This document shows, in pieces, positions 8,756 to 17,269 of a stretch of DNA of 64,000 nucleotides (within the stretch, counting starts at the first letter, position 1; each line of letters begins with the position of its first letter). This DNA comes from Chloroflexota bacterium (lineage in GTDB: Bacteria; Chloroflexota; Anaerolineae; Anaerolineales; VGOW01). The notes under the pieces are model-generated. The model did not search any database. It was not told where the DNA came from and worked only from the letters and a program-made list of their open reading frames with translations. The stretch covers positions 1 through 64,000 of the forward strand of contig JACRBQ010000079.1 of NCBI GenBank assembly GCA_016213135.1, read 5' to 3'. The translations under genes and the position numbers were made by a program.

Positions 8756-9637
8756 ATGCCAAAACATCCACTCGCTGAAGTCTTCGGGTTTCCGCCCGAC
8801 AGCTCTACGCCGGAAGCCAAACGCGCGCGCAAGAATCGACTCTGCCCTTACAACAACCGCGTCCCCTCTTGCACGAAGGACAAGGCCAACGACCCGCTTG
8901 GCGTCTGCACAATTCACGACGGCGACGAACTGGCAATTACCTGCCCCATTCGCTTTCGGCAAGATTGGCTTATTGCCGAGCACGCGGCGGCCTTTTTCTT
9001 TCCGGGGGATAGCCGGTGGACTACGCTCACTGAAGTCCGACTTGAGGACCGCAACGGCAAATCGGCGGGCAACATTGACGTGGTTTTGGTTGCCTATGAT
9101 GACAACGGGCGGTTGCTGGACTTTGGCTCGCTGGAAGTCCAAGCGGTTTACATCTCCGGTAATATCCGTCAGCCATTCGAGCAGTATATGAAATCGCCGG
9201 AGAAGATTCGGAAATTCGATTGGTCAGGCAGCAGACTATACCCTCGTGCAGATTATCTTTCCTCGTCTCGAAAACGACTCGCGCCGCAATTGATTTTCAA
9301 GGGAGGCATTCTGCACTCATGGGGCAAGAAGCAGGCGATTGCCTTGCACAGCGGTTTCTATAGAACCTTGCCTAAACTCCCCGAAGTCAAACCCGATAAA
9401 GCCGACATCGCCTGGCTCATCTACGACTTGCGACTCGACGCAACTCGTCACCGCTACAACCTGACTCTGTCGGACACCGTGTATACCGCGTTCAAACCCG
9501 CATTGGATAGAATCACCGTGCCCGAACCCGGCCTTATGGCCTCATTCATCGAACATCTGCAGAGCAAACTCGACGAAAAACTGGACGACGGCAATCCGCC
9601 CGACGCGCCCACACTCAACGATTTGTTCGAGTCATAA
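8756..9637 (+). CDS. NotI-like type II restriction endonuclease
   Basis: A 293-aa protein resembling the NotI endonuclease family. The N-terminal part has four Cys (C30, C39, C51, C63) within CPYNNRVPSCTKDK and following blocks, matching the iron-binding fold known in NotI. The PD-(D/E)xK-type catalytic centre is visible as NIDVVLVA (D108) followed by SLEVQ (E127, Q129), the E-x-Q variant used by NotI. The D12 adenine methylase starts at its stop codon (TAATG), so the pair forms one restriction-modification unit. Because the partner methylates adenine, the recognition site should contain A/T and so differ from GCGGCCGC. Family assignment is from memory of motifs. Confidence 0.8.
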   Translation: MPKHPLAEVFGFPPDSSTPEAKRARKNRLCPYNNRVPSCTKDKANDPLGVCTIHDGDELAITCPIRFRQDWLIAEHAAAFFFPGDSRWTTLTEVRLEDRNGKSAGNIDVVLVAYDDNGRLLDFGSLEVQAVYISGNIRQPFEQYMKSPEKIRKFDWSGSRLYPRADYLSSSRKRLAPQLIFKGGILHSWGKKQAIALHSGFYRTLPKLPEVKPDKADIAWLIYDLRLDATRHRYNLTLSDTVYTAFKPALDRITVPEPGLMASFIEHLQSKLDEKLDDGNPPDAPTLNDLFES

Positions 9638-10521
9638 TGGCCCCCACGCAACTCTCCTTCTTTGAATCGCCGCCGAGCGGTCGAATAGTCAACGTGGCTT
9701 CCGTGCCGCAACGAAGCCCCTTCCGCTATCCCGGCGGCAAGACGTGGTTGGTGCCAACGATCCGCCAGTGGCTGTCGAGCCTGCCCGCCCGCCCCAATGA
9801 GTTTATCGAGCCTTTCGCCGGCGGCGCGATTGCGAGTCTGACCGTAGCGTTTGAACAACGGGCCGATCACGTCACGATGGTGGAGCTTGACGGGCAAGTA
9901 GCCGCAGTGTGGCAGGCTATTTTGGGAGAACACGGCCACTGGCTTGCCGACCGGATTGCCACTTTTCAAATGACACCGGCCAATGTCGAGACCGTCTTGT
10001 CCGAATCGGCTCGCAGCATCCCCAAGCGGGCCTTTCAAACGATCCTCAAGAATCGCGTGAACCGTGGCGGCATTCTCGCTCCGGGGGCGGGCAAGGTAAA
10101 AAATGGCGAAGCGGGAAAAGGACTGAATTCCCGCTGGTATCCGGCCACGCTCAAAAAGCGCATCGTTGACATTGTGGCAATACGCGACGGCATCACTTTC
10201 ATCCACGGCGACGGCCTCGCGGTCATGCGGCAGAACGCCGGCCGGGCGGATGCCGTATTCTTCATCGACCCGCCGTACACCGCTGGCGGAAAGCGCGCCG
10301 GGAGCCGGTTGTATTTGCACTCAGAGTTGGACCATCGGGAATTGTTCAGCGTGGCCGGTGAACTCGCCGGCGATTTTTTGATGACCTACGACGACGCGCC
10401 TGAAGTGCGCGCCCTCGCTCGGAAGCACGGATTCGATATTCACACCGTCCCCATGAAAAACACGCACCACGCCGAAATGATGGAGTTGCTCATTGGACGC
10501 AACCTCGATTGGGCGCGGTAG
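9637..10521 (+). CDS. D12-class N6-adenine DNA methyltransferase
   Basis: A 294-aa Dam/EcoRV-type methylase that transfers a methyl group from S-adenosylmethionine to adenine N6. The order of motifs is that of the alpha (D12) class: FRYPGGK near the N-terminus (PGGK 32-35), FIEPFAGGA for AdoMet binding, and the catalytic DPPY at 211-214 preceded by VFFI. The ATG overlaps the stop of the NotI-like nuclease gene (TAATG). Together they form a restriction-modification pair. No third gene or controller protein is evident nearby. Confidence 0.93.
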   Translation: MAPTQLSFFESPPSGRIVNVASVPQRSPFRYPGGKTWLVPTIRQWLSSLPARPNEFIEPFAGGAIASLTVAFEQRADHVTMVELDGQVAAVWQAILGEHGHWLADRIATFQMTPANVETVLSESARSIPKRAFQTILKNRVNRGGILAPGAGKVKNGEAGKGLNSRWYPATLKKRIVDIVAIRDGITFIHGDGLAVMRQNAGRADAVFFIDPPYTAGGKRAGSRLYLHSELDHRELFSVAGELAGDFLMTYDDAPEVRALARKHGFDIHTVPMKNTHHAEMMELLIGRNLDWAR

Positions 10522-10622
10522 CGCACGCCGGCGGCACAGGTCGCCGCGCTGATTCCCGTCGGCCGGAAGATGAGAGGCCTCCCGGAGAGAGGCTATAATG
10601 CTGGCGATAGAGGAGGTGTCCC
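10522..10622 (+). promoter_or_regulatory. Promoter and ribosome-binding region of the DUF4058 gene
   Basis: TATAAT lies at 10594-10599 and GAGGAGGT at 10610-10617, the latter 5 nt before the GTG start at 10623. No good -35 was seen 17 bp upstream of the -10. Confidence 0.55.
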
Positions 10623-11438
10623 GTGCCCAGTCCTTTTCCCGGAATGGATCCCTACCTGGAAGACCCGGTGCGTTGGCCGGATGTGCATCAGAGTCTGATC
10701 ACTTACGTCCGGAATGCGCTCCAGCCACAGTTAGGGCCGCGGTATTATGCGCGGATGGGCGAGCGCGTGTATGTCGTGACGCCGCCGCACTCCATGTACC
10801 CCGATGTGGTATTGGTGGAGCGCCGCCTCAGAGAGTCTGCGCCTTCTCCAGCCGGAACAGCCCCCTCCACGGAAGCCTCCGCCGAAGAAGCCGCGCCCGA
10901 CTGGCCCATTGTCATCACTCTGCCCCCGGTCGAGCATCGCGAGCCTTTCGTCGAAATCGTCCACGCTGCCGGCGACGAAGTCGTGACGATCATCGAAGTA
11001 CTCAGCCCGGCCAACAAGACTCCCGGTGAGGGACTGCGGCAATACCGACAGAAGCAACAGCAAATCCTGAACAGTCAGGCGCATCTGGTTGAAATTGATC
11101 TGTTGGCTGGCGGCGAGCCGACCATCGCCGTCCCCGAAGAGAGTCTCGCGTCCCTGACGCAGCACCGCTACTGCGTGAGTGTGCGGCGGGGGCCGGAGCG
11201 GCACCATTTTGAAGTTTACCCCATCCGCCTGATCCACACCCTGCCGCGCGTGCATGTGCCTCTGCGCGCGCCCGATCCTGACGTCGATCTGAACCTGCCA
11301 GCAGTTTTTACGCAGTGTTACAACGACGGGCGGTATGCCGGGCTGGCAGACTACCGTCATCCCCCGCGCGCTCCGCTTTCAGCCGAAGAGGCGGCCTGGG
11401 TGGATGGGCTGTTGAAGGGCAAGGGATTGCGCCCCTGA
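10623..11438 (+). CDS. DUF4058 family protein
   Basis: A 271-aa protein that begins with the family hallmark SPFPGMDPYLEDP, followed by a second conserved block VTIIEVLSPANKTPGEG that has the spacing of a nuclease-like E-x-LSP motif. The start is a GTG at 10623 with a strong GAGGAGGT site; no earlier in-frame start fits. Function is unknown; the family is common in Cyanobacteria, Planctomycetes and Chloroflexota. Its TGA overlaps the ATG of the gamma-glutamyltransferase gene (TGATG), but a functional link is not evident. Confidence 0.85.
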   Translation: MPSPFPGMDPYLEDPVRWPDVHQSLITYVRNALQPQLGPRYYARMGERVYVVTPPHSMYPDVVLVERRLRESAPSPAGTAPSTEASAEEAAPDWPIVITLPPVEHREPFVEIVHAAGDEVVTIIEVLSPANKTPGEGLRQYRQKQQQILNSQAHLVEIDLLAGGEPTIAVPEESLASLTQHRYCVSVRRGPERHHFEVYPIRLIHTLPRVHVPLRAPDPDVDLNLPAVFTQCYNDGRYAGLADYRHPPRAPLSAEEAAWVDGLLKGKGLRP

Positions 11439-13087
11439 TGCCCCCCGAACCCGCCTTCGACTCCTACCGTTCCCCCGTCCTCGCCACGCGCGGCATGGTC
11501 GCCTCCAGCCAGCCGCTCGCCTCGCAAGCCGGCCTCTCCATCCTCATGCGGGGCGGCAACGCCGCCGACGCCGCCGTGGCCACCGCCGCCGCGCTCAACG
11601 TCACCGAACCGACCTCCACCGGAATCGGCGGCGACTGCTTTGCCCTCTTTTACGACGCCCGCGCCCAAACCGTCAGCGCCCTCAACGGATCGGGCCGCGC
11701 CCCCGCCGCCCTCACCATCGAACTCATTCGCCGGCAGGGCCTGGCCAACGGCGACGAAATTGCCGATCCCTTTCACCCGCACTGCGTCACCGTCCCCGGC
11801 GCGTGCGCCGGTTGGGCCGACCTCGTCGAGCGGCACGGCACCATGCCCTTCAGCATCGTGCTGGCTCCGGCCATTCGCCTGGCCGAAGAAGGATTTCCCG
11901 TGGCCCCGCTCACCTCTCATTTTTGGGAACGCGGCGCGGCGCGACAACTTGCCGCGCGCGGCCGCGAGTTGACTCTGGAAGGGCGCGGGCCGGCTGCCGG
12001 GGAACGTTTTCGCAACCCGGGCCTGGCTCGCACCTTTCGCGCGGTGGCGCAGGGCGGCAAGGATGCATTTTATCGCGGGGACATTGCCGCCAAAATCGTG
12101 GCGACCCTTGAGCAATACGGCGGCGTGATGACCCCCGGCGACCTCGCCGCCCACACCTCCACGTGGGACGCGCCCATCAGCACGGTGTACCGGGGCCTGC
12201 GCGTGTGGGAATGCCCCCCCAACGGGCAGGGCCTCACCGCGCTCATCGCCCTCAACATCCTCGAAGGCTTCGACCTCGCCTCCCTCGATCCGCTCGGCCC
12301 CGAACGGCTGCATCTGATCATCGAGGGCCTGCGCGCCGCCTTCGCCGACGCGCGCTGGCACGTGGCCGACCCGGCCTTCAACCCCGCCCCGCTCGAAGGC
12401 CTGCTCTCCAAAAGCTACGCCGCGCAGCGCCGCGCCCTCATCAACCGCGCCCGCGCCACGCTCGACACGCGGCGCGGCTCGCCCGTGGCCGGAAGCGACA
12501 CGGTGTACTTTTGCGTGGTGGACGGGCAGGGCAATGCCTGCTCATTTATCAACAGCAATTACATGGGATTTGGCACGGGCATCGTGCCGCCGGGCACGGG
12601 CTTCAGCTTGCAGAATCGCGGTCACAACTTCAGCCTCGACCCGGCGCACCCCAACGCCCTCGCCCCGGGCAAGCGGCCCTATCACACCATCATCCCCGGC
12701 ATGCTCACCCGCGACGCCGGGTCGATTGGTCAATCGCCCCACCATGAATTGATCGGCCCGTTTGGCGTGATGGGCGGCTTCATGCAGCCACAGGGCCACG
12801 CGCAAGTGGTGGTGGATCTCGTTGACGACGGCCTCGATCCGCAGGCCGCGCTCAACCGCTTGCGCCTGTGCCTCGAACCCGGCCGGCCCGAGGGCCGCGT
12901 GGCTCTCGAAGACGGACTCTCCCTCGACACCGCCTCGCGCCTCGCGGCCATGGGGCACGACGTGTTCACCCTCAGCGGTTACGAACGCGCAGCCTTTGGC
13001 CGGGGGCAGATCATCCGCCGCGAACCCGACGGCGTGTTGTGGGGCGGCAGCGACCCGAGGGCAGACGGGTGCGCGGTGGGATTCTAG
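11438..13087 (+). CDS. Gamma-glutamyltransferase family protein
   Basis: A 549-aa Ntn-hydrolase of the gamma-glutamyltransferase family, which autocleaves to expose an N-terminal Thr and hydrolyses or transfers gamma-glutamyl or related amide groups. Family blocks seen: GGNAADAAVATAAALNV near the start, STGIGGDCF, NGSGRAP, PNGQGLTALIAL, and the autoprocessing region GSDTVYFCVVDGQG, in which the Thr of DTVYF is the likely nucleophile. No signal peptide is visible, which favours a cytoplasmic enzyme of the oxamate-amidohydrolase-like branch. The start at 11438 is set by the TGATG overlap; the same frame is open upstream but runs over DUF4058. Confidence 0.9.
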   Translation: MPPEPAFDSYRSPVLATRGMVASSQPLASQAGLSILMRGGNAADAAVATAAALNVTEPTSTGIGGDCFALFYDARAQTVSALNGSGRAPAALTIELIRRQGLANGDEIADPFHPHCVTVPGACAGWADLVERHGTMPFSIVLAPAIRLAEEGFPVAPLTSHFWERGAARQLAARGRELTLEGRGPAAGERFRNPGLARTFRAVAQGGKDAFYRGDIAAKIVATLEQYGGVMTPGDLAAHTSTWDAPISTVYRGLRVWECPPNGQGLTALIALNILEGFDLASLDPLGPERLHLIIEGLRAAFADARWHVADPAFNPAPLEGLLSKSYAAQRRALINRARATLDTRRGSPVAGSDTVYFCVVDGQGNACSFINSNYMGFGTGIVPPGTGFSLQNRGHNFSLDPAHPNALAPGKRPYHTIIPGMLTRDAGSIGQSPHHELIGPFGVMGGFMQPQGHAQVVVDLVDDGLDPQAALNRLRLCLEPGRPEGRVALEDGLSLDTASRLAAMGHDVFTLSGYERAAFGRGQIIRREPDGVLWGGSDPRADGCAVGF

Positions 13088-13091
13088 AGTT

Positions 13092-13141
13092 CAGGAGTCA
13101 GAAGCCAGGAGTCGGCCCGACGTGCCACATTCTGACTCCTG
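13092..13141. terminator. Inverted repeat between converging genes
   Basis: A perfect 12-bp inverted repeat, CAGGAGTCAGAA at 13092-13103 and its complement at 13130-13141, lies between the stop codons of the gamma-glutamyltransferase (plus) and RidA (minus) genes. The loop holds another partial copy (CCAGGAGTC). It may act as a bidirectional terminator and belongs to the phrase-repeat class seen throughout the window. Confidence 0.5.
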
Positions 13142-13156
13142 TATCCTGTCTTCTGT

Positions 13157-13546
13157 CTACTGAGCGACCGCCACACATTCAATCTCCACCTGCGCCGCTT
13201 GGGGCAGGGCGGCCACTTGCACGGTGGAGCGTGCAGGCGGGTTCGCCGGGAAGTATTCGCCGTATACGGCGTTCATGCGCGCGAAGTCGCCGAGGTTGGT
13301 CATGAACACGGTGGTCTTCACCACTTTGTCCAGCCCGCTGCCCGCCGCCTCCAGCACCACTTTGATATTGAGCAGTACGCGGCGCGTTTGCGTTTCGATG
13401 TCGCCTTCCACGAGGTTGCCGGTAGCCGGATCAATGGGCGTTTGCCCGGCGGCAAAAACAAGGTCGCCCACGCGAATGGCTTGCGAGTAGGGGCCAATGG
13501 CCTTGGGTGCGGAATCGGAATGGATGACGGTGCGATTGAGGGGCAT
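13157..13546 (-). CDS. ridA: RidA family enamine/imine deaminase
   Basis: A 129-aa RidA (YjgF/YER057c) protein, which hydrolyses reactive 2-aminoacrylate and related enamines released by PLP enzymes. Visible features are AIGPYSQAI near the N-terminus, FAAGQTPIDP, and the substrate-binding Arg in PARSTVQVAALP, followed by VEIECVAVA at the C-terminus. Length and all active-site blocks are normal. The double Nudix gene ends 18 bp upstream on the same strand, so the two may be co-transcribed. Confidence 0.95.
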   Translation of the reverse strand: MPLNRTVIHSDSAPKAIGPYSQAIRVGDLVFAAGQTPIDPATGNLVEGDIETQTRRVLLNIKVVLEAAGSGLDKVVKTTVFMTNLGDFARMNAVYGEYFPANPPARSTVQVAALPQAAQVEIECVAVAQ

Positions 13547-13564
13547 GGCGGTTTCCTTTTTCGA

Positions 13565-14503
13565 TTATCGGTCAGACGTTGCAAATTGTACCAGCGTCCG
13601 GTGGCGTTGAACCATCTCCGGCAGGGCAGCGGGGTCGAACCATTGCAGGTCGAGCGTTTCGGTGGCGTCGGGCCGCAGGCTGCCGGAAACGATGTCGGCG
13701 CGGAAGAGGGCCGAGGCGATTTGCACCCGGTTGCCATCGGGGTAAGTGTGAAACGTCTCCGGCCCGGTGAATACGCCGAGCAGTTCGCGCGGGGCCACTT
13801 CTACATTCATTTCCTCCCGCGCCTCGCGCACCAGCGTCCCGGCAATGGATTCGCCCAACTCCATCAGCCCGGCGGGAATGCCCCACAGCCTTTCGCGGCG
13901 CAGAGTGAGCAGCACCCGCCCCGCCCCGTCGCGGATGATGGCCCCGGCCCCGGCCACGATGATGCGCTCCGGCCCGATGAGCGGGCGCAGCGCCCGCCAG
14001 CCATCCACGGTAATCGGTTGGCGGGTGTGCGGCGGGTCGAAACGCGGCGGCCCTCCGGCAAAACAGTCGTCGGCCATGTCGGCATACCAGCGCGGCACGG
14101 CCAGCGCGGGCAAGTCGCTTGCCGACACAAAACGGTTGGCGGTAGTTTCGGCTCCATCGGGCCGTGAGGCGCCCCCCGTGAGGCGGCACTCCAGCGCCAC
14201 GGTGAATTGTTGCACTTCGTCGCCATTGGGATAGCGCACGTCGTAATCGGGCGAAGTGTACACGCCCACCAGCCGCCCCGGTTGCACCCGCCATCCCGTT
14301 TCTTCCGCCGCCTCGCGTTGGGCGCACTCGGCAAAGCTCTCGCCCACTTCCAGCGCGCCGCCGGGCAAGCCCCACCAATCGAAATCGGATCGGCGCTGGA
14401 AGAGCAGCCGCCCGCGCTCGTCGCGGATGAGGGCGGTGGCGTAAGCGAGGATCACTTTGCGCGATCCGATTTTTGAACGCAGCCACTGGATGTAATCGGC
14501 CAT
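13565..14503 (-). CDS. Tandem Nudix hydrolase (two Nudix domains in one chain)
   Basis: A 312-aa protein with two complete Nudix domains, about residues 15-160 and 185-310. The first Nudix box is GALEVGESFAECAQREAAEE with TGW after it and fits the consensus fully. The second, GLMELGESIAGTLVREAREE followed by MNV, has Asn where Gly is usual. Nudix enzymes hydrolyse nucleoside diphosphates linked to another group; the substrate is not predictable. The start is set at the ATG at 14503 (MADYIQWL), because the 17 extra codons up to 14554 are encoded by a 20-bp palindromic repeat and do not resemble the family. Confidence 0.88.
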   Translation of the reverse strand: MADYIQWLRSKIGSRKVILAYATALIRDERGRLLFQRRSDFDWWGLPGGALEVGESFAECAQREAAEETGWRVQPGRLVGVYTSPDYDVRYPNGDEVQQFTVALECRLTGGASRPDGAETTANRFVSASDLPALAVPRWYADMADDCFAGGPPRFDPPHTRQPITVDGWRALRPLIGPERIIVAGAGAIIRDGAGRVLLTLRRERLWGIPAGLMELGESIAGTLVREAREEMNVEVAPRELLGVFTGPETFHTYPDGNRVQIASALFRADIVSGSLRPDATETLDLQWFDPAALPEMVQRHRTLVQFATSDR

Positions 14504-14543
14504 GAGGCAATATGCGAGACGTGGAGATATTACATGCGCGTAG

Positions 14544-14563
14544 AGACGTTGCATGCAACGTCT
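14544..14563. repeat. 20-bp perfect palindrome (REP-like)
   Basis: A perfect 20-bp palindrome centred on TGCATGCA, flanked by TAG on one side and T-rich sequence on the other, sits between the divergent Nudix and surE genes. I recall closely similar palindromes as dispersed repeats in other bacterial genomes; here only one copy was noticed. It extends the Nudix frame artificially at its 5' end. Confidence 0.7.
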
Positions 14564-14590
14564 TTTGATCTTTTTGATAGATAGGGGTAC

Positions 14591-14596
14591 TATAAC
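14591..14596 (+). promoter_or_regulatory. -10 box of an apparently leaderless surE transcript
   Basis: TATAAC ends 6 nt before the surE ATG at 14603 and no Shine-Dalgarno sequence is present. Confidence 0.45.
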
Positions 14597-14602
14597 TCAA
14601 CC

Positions 14603-15415
14603 ATGAGCCGCGATGAAAAACTGATTCTACTGACGAACGACGACGGCATCCTCTCTCCCGGTTTGCGCGCCGCCGCCGAGGCGCTGGCGCAGGTGGCGTG
14701 GGTGACGGTGGTGGCCCCGCGCGAACAGTGGTCGGGCGCGGGCCGCAGCTTGCCGCCGATGACGGGCGGGCGCATTCACATCCAACGGCAAGAGATCGGC
14801 GGCGATCATTGGGAGGTGTATGCCGTGGACGGCACGCCGGCCCAGGCGGTGCAGCACGGCGTGTTGGAGATTGTGCCGCGCCCGCCCGATCTGGTGGTGT
14901 CGGGCATCAACTACGGCGAAAACGTGGGCAGCGGCATCACTATTTCCGGCACGGTGGGGGCCGCGCTCGAAGCGGCCTCGCTGGGTTTCCCGGCGTTGGC
15001 CGTGTCGCTGGAAACGCCCAAAGAGTATCACCATTCGTATTCCGAGCAAATTGATTTCGGCGCGGCGGCGCACTTCGCGCTTCACTTTGCGACGTTGCTG
15101 CTCGCCACGCCGCTGCCCGCCGACGTGCACGTGCTCAAAGTGGACGTGCCCGCGCTGGCTACTCCGGCCACCGGTTGGCGGATCACGCGCATGTCGCTCC
15201 AGGCCTACTATTTGCCGGTGAAGCCGGAGCGCGATAATTTAGACGGGCACGTTCGCGTGGGTTACGACCGCGCCATCACCGAGGGGCTGGAGCCGGACTC
15301 GGATATTGCGGTGCTGATCCATGATAAACTTGTGTCGGTCACGCCGCTGTCACTGGACTTGACCTCGCGCATTGATCTCGAAGCGTGGGAGCGCGAATTG
15401 CTTTCGAGAATGTGA
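14603..15415 (+). CDS. surE: 5'/3'-nucleotidase SurE
   Basis: A 270-aa SurE phosphatase, which removes phosphate from nucleoside 5'- and 3'-monophosphates during stationary-phase or stress survival. The metal-binding signature TNDDGILSPG is near the N-terminus, followed by VVAPREQWSGAGRS and the VSGINYGENVGSGITISGTV block, all typical. Length is normal. The gene probably has a leaderless transcript. The SDR gene follows after 25 bp on the same strand. Confidence 0.96.
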   Translation: MSRDEKLILLTNDDGILSPGLRAAAEALAQVAWVTVVAPREQWSGAGRSLPPMTGGRIHIQRQEIGGDHWEVYAVDGTPAQAVQHGVLEIVPRPPDLVVSGINYGENVGSGITISGTVGAALEAASLGFPALAVSLETPKEYHHSYSEQIDFGAAAHFALHFATLLLATPLPADVHVLKVDVPALATPATGWRITRMSLQAYYLPVKPERDNLDGHVRVGYDRAITEGLEPDSDIAVLIHDKLVSVTPLSLDLTSRIDLEAWERELLSRM

Positions 15416-15440
15416 ATGTGTGAGTATGGGGGTGCCCATC

Positions 15441-16139
15441 ATGCCAATCCAAGATCGAATCGTTCTGATCGCCGGGGCCGCGGGCGGGCTAGGCCCCACC
15501 GTGTGCCGCGCCTTCGCCGGAGCGGGCGCATCGTTGGCGCTGGTCGGGTCGCGTCCCGAGCCGTTGCAAGCGCTGGCCGCCGAGTTGAGCTTGCCTGCAG
15601 AACGCGTGCTGACTCACGCCGCCAACCTCACCGACCCCGCCGCCGTGGCCGGGCTGGCCGGGGCTGTGCAAGCCAAATTTGGCAAAGCGGAGATCGTGAT
15701 TCACCTCGTGGGCGGCTACAAAGGCGGCACGCCGCTGGCTGATTTGGATCTGGCCGAAGTGGAGGCCATGTTGGATCAGCACCTGTGGACGACGTTTCAT
15801 ATGGTGCGCGCTTTCCTGCCGCTCACATTGGCCGCCAAGTGGGGGCGCTTTGTAGTCGTTTCCACGCCGATGGCGCAAAATCCCGCCGCCAAACAGGGCG
15901 CGTATGCCGTCGGCAAAGCCGCGCAGGACGTGCTGATGATGACCCTGGCGCAGGAACTCAAAGGCACGGGCGTCACCGCCAACTGCCTGCAAGTGAAGAG
16001 CATCGAATCCGCGCCGCCCGACCCGGCCAAGCCGCGCACCGGCACCGCCCCGGCCGAGATTGCCGCCGCCCTGCTGTGGCTGTGCAGCGACGAGGCCGGG
16101 GCGACCAACGGGGCGCGTTTGCCGCTGTTTGGCCGTTAG
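15441..16139 (+). CDS. Short-chain dehydrogenase/reductase
   Basis: A 232-aa classical SDR with the cofactor motif AGAAGGLG (for TGxxxGxG) in the first 20 residues and the catalytic Y-x-x-x-K as YAVGK. The Ser usually two blocks earlier falls in VVVSTPMAQN. The substrate is unknown. The start is taken as the ATG at 15441 (MPIQDRIV) with GGGGGTG upstream; an earlier ATG at 15426 is possible. Its stop codon lies inside the left arm of an 18-bp inverted repeat. Confidence 0.85.
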   Translation: MPIQDRIVLIAGAAGGLGPTVCRAFAGAGASLALVGSRPEPLQALAAELSLPAERVLTHAANLTDPAAVAGLAGAVQAKFGKAEIVIHLVGGYKGGTPLADLDLAEVEAMLDQHLWTTFHMVRAFLPLTLAAKWGRFVVVSTPMAQNPAAKQGAYAVGKAAQDVLMMTLAQELKGTGVTANCLQVKSIESAPPDPAKPRTGTAPAEIAAALLWLCSDEAGATNGARLPLFGR

Positions 16140-16206
16140 GTGACTGTCACTGGGCAAACGAACGCTCTTCACCATTAAGGCTTCGAACGCCCAGTGACAG
16201 TCACCT
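16138..16206. repeat. 18-bp perfect inverted repeat between SDR and ilvE genes
   Basis: Arms at 16138-16155 and 16189-16206 are exact complements (left arm AGGTGACTGTCACTGGGC) around a 33-nt loop. The core GTGACTGTCAC is itself palindromic. There is no T-run after it, so a simple intrinsic terminator is unlikely, though it could stop or stabilise the upstream mRNA. It supplies the SDR stop codon. Confidence 0.75.
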
Positions 16207-16212
16207 GCGAGG

Positions 16213-16242
16213 TATAATCCAACCATTATCGCCACCAAGGAG
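16213..16242 (+). promoter_or_regulatory. -10 box and ribosome-binding site of ilvE
   Basis: TATAAT at 16213-16218 and AAGGAG at 16237-16242 precede the ATG at 16251. No good -35 is visible, because that position falls in the preceding inverted repeat. Confidence 0.5.
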
Positions 16243-16250
16243 AACTCGAA

Positions 16251-17195
16251 ATGCCAACACCCAACTATGCGTTCTTTCGCGGGCGCGTCGTGCCCTACAG
16301 CGAAGCCAAAGTGGGCGTGATGACCCATGCCCTCAACTACGGCACGGCCGTGTTTGGCGGCCTGCGCGGCTACTGGAATAGCGATGAGCAGCAGTTGTTT
16401 GTGTTTCGCCCGCTGGATCATTTCCGGCGCTTCCTCCAGTCGGCGCAGCTGCTGCTGATGGAGTTTCCCTATACTGCGGAGCAGCTTGCGGACGCCACCA
16501 TGGAACTACTCCGCACCGAGGATTACCACACCGATTGTTACGTGCGGCCGCTGGGATTTTACGGCGACGAGCTGATCGGCGTGCGGCTGCACAATTTGCA
16601 CCCGGAGCTTTCCATTGTGTCCGTGCCCTTTGGCCGCTACGTCAGCAACGAGGAAGGGGCGCATGTCACCATCTCGTCGTGGCGGCGGGTGGACGACAAC
16701 AGCATCCCCGCCCGCGGCAAGCTTGCCGGCTCCTACGTCAACTCGGCCTTTGCCAAGTCCGACGCCGAGCGCGCCGGGTTTGACGAGGCGCTGGTACTCA
16801 ATCAGGACGGGCACATTTCCGAAGGCTCCGCCGAAAACTTCTTTATGATTCGCAACGGCGTGGTGCACACCCCGCCCGTCACCGACAACATCCTCGAAGG
16901 CATCACCCGCCGCACCGTGATTTCGCTGTTGCGCGAAGAACTGGGGCTGGAAGTGGTGGAGCGCTCCATAGACCGCACCGAAGTCTATCTGGCCGACGAG
17001 GCCTTCTTCAGCGGCACGGGCGTGCAAATCGCCGCCATCATCAAAGTGGATCACCGCCCGGTGGGCAGCGGGAAAATGGGGCCGGTGGTGTCGGAACTGC
17101 GCGATTTGTATTTCAACGTAGTGCGCGGCAAAGTGCAAAAATACCGCCACTGGTGCGCGCCTGTGTACGAAGCCGAACGCGAACCGGCGCGATAG
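16251..17195 (+). CDS. ilvE: Branched-chain amino-acid aminotransferase
   Basis: A 314-aa class IV PLP aminotransferase that interconverts Val, Leu and Ile with their 2-oxo acids. The N-terminus MTHALNYGTAVFGGLRGYW, the PLP-binding Lys in ARGKLAGSYVNSAFAK, and GHISEGSAENFF (PLP phosphate/cofactor contact) are all present, as is the AFFSGTGVQIAAI block near the C-terminus. Length is normal and the AAGGAG site is 8 nt before the ATG. Confidence 0.95.
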   Translation: MPTPNYAFFRGRVVPYSEAKVGVMTHALNYGTAVFGGLRGYWNSDEQQLFVFRPLDHFRRFLQSAQLLLMEFPYTAEQLADATMELLRTEDYHTDCYVRPLGFYGDELIGVRLHNLHPELSIVSVPFGRYVSNEEGAHVTISSWRRVDDNSIPARGKLAGSYVNSAFAKSDAERAGFDEALVLNQDGHISEGSAENFFMIRNGVVHTPPVTDNILEGITRRTVISLLREELGLEVVERSIDRTEVYLADEAFFSGTGVQIAAIIKVDHRPVGSGKMGPVVSELRDLYFNVVRGKVQKYRHWCAPVYEAEREPAR

Positions 17196-17200
17196 TGATA

Positions 17201-17260
17201 ACGATGAAGGATGAAGGATGAACGATGAATGGGCTATTCATCATTCATCCTTCATCGTTC
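17201..17260. repeat. Heptamer phrase repeat with inverted copy
   Basis: Tandem GATGAAG/GATGAAC/GATGAAT units on the left are followed by the complementary ATTCATC/CTTCATC units on the right, so the gap can fold into a hairpin. The right half extends the next gene's frame upstream as FIIHPSSF, which is not part of the real protein. Confidence 0.8.
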
Positions 17261-17269
17261 CGCCTTCTC

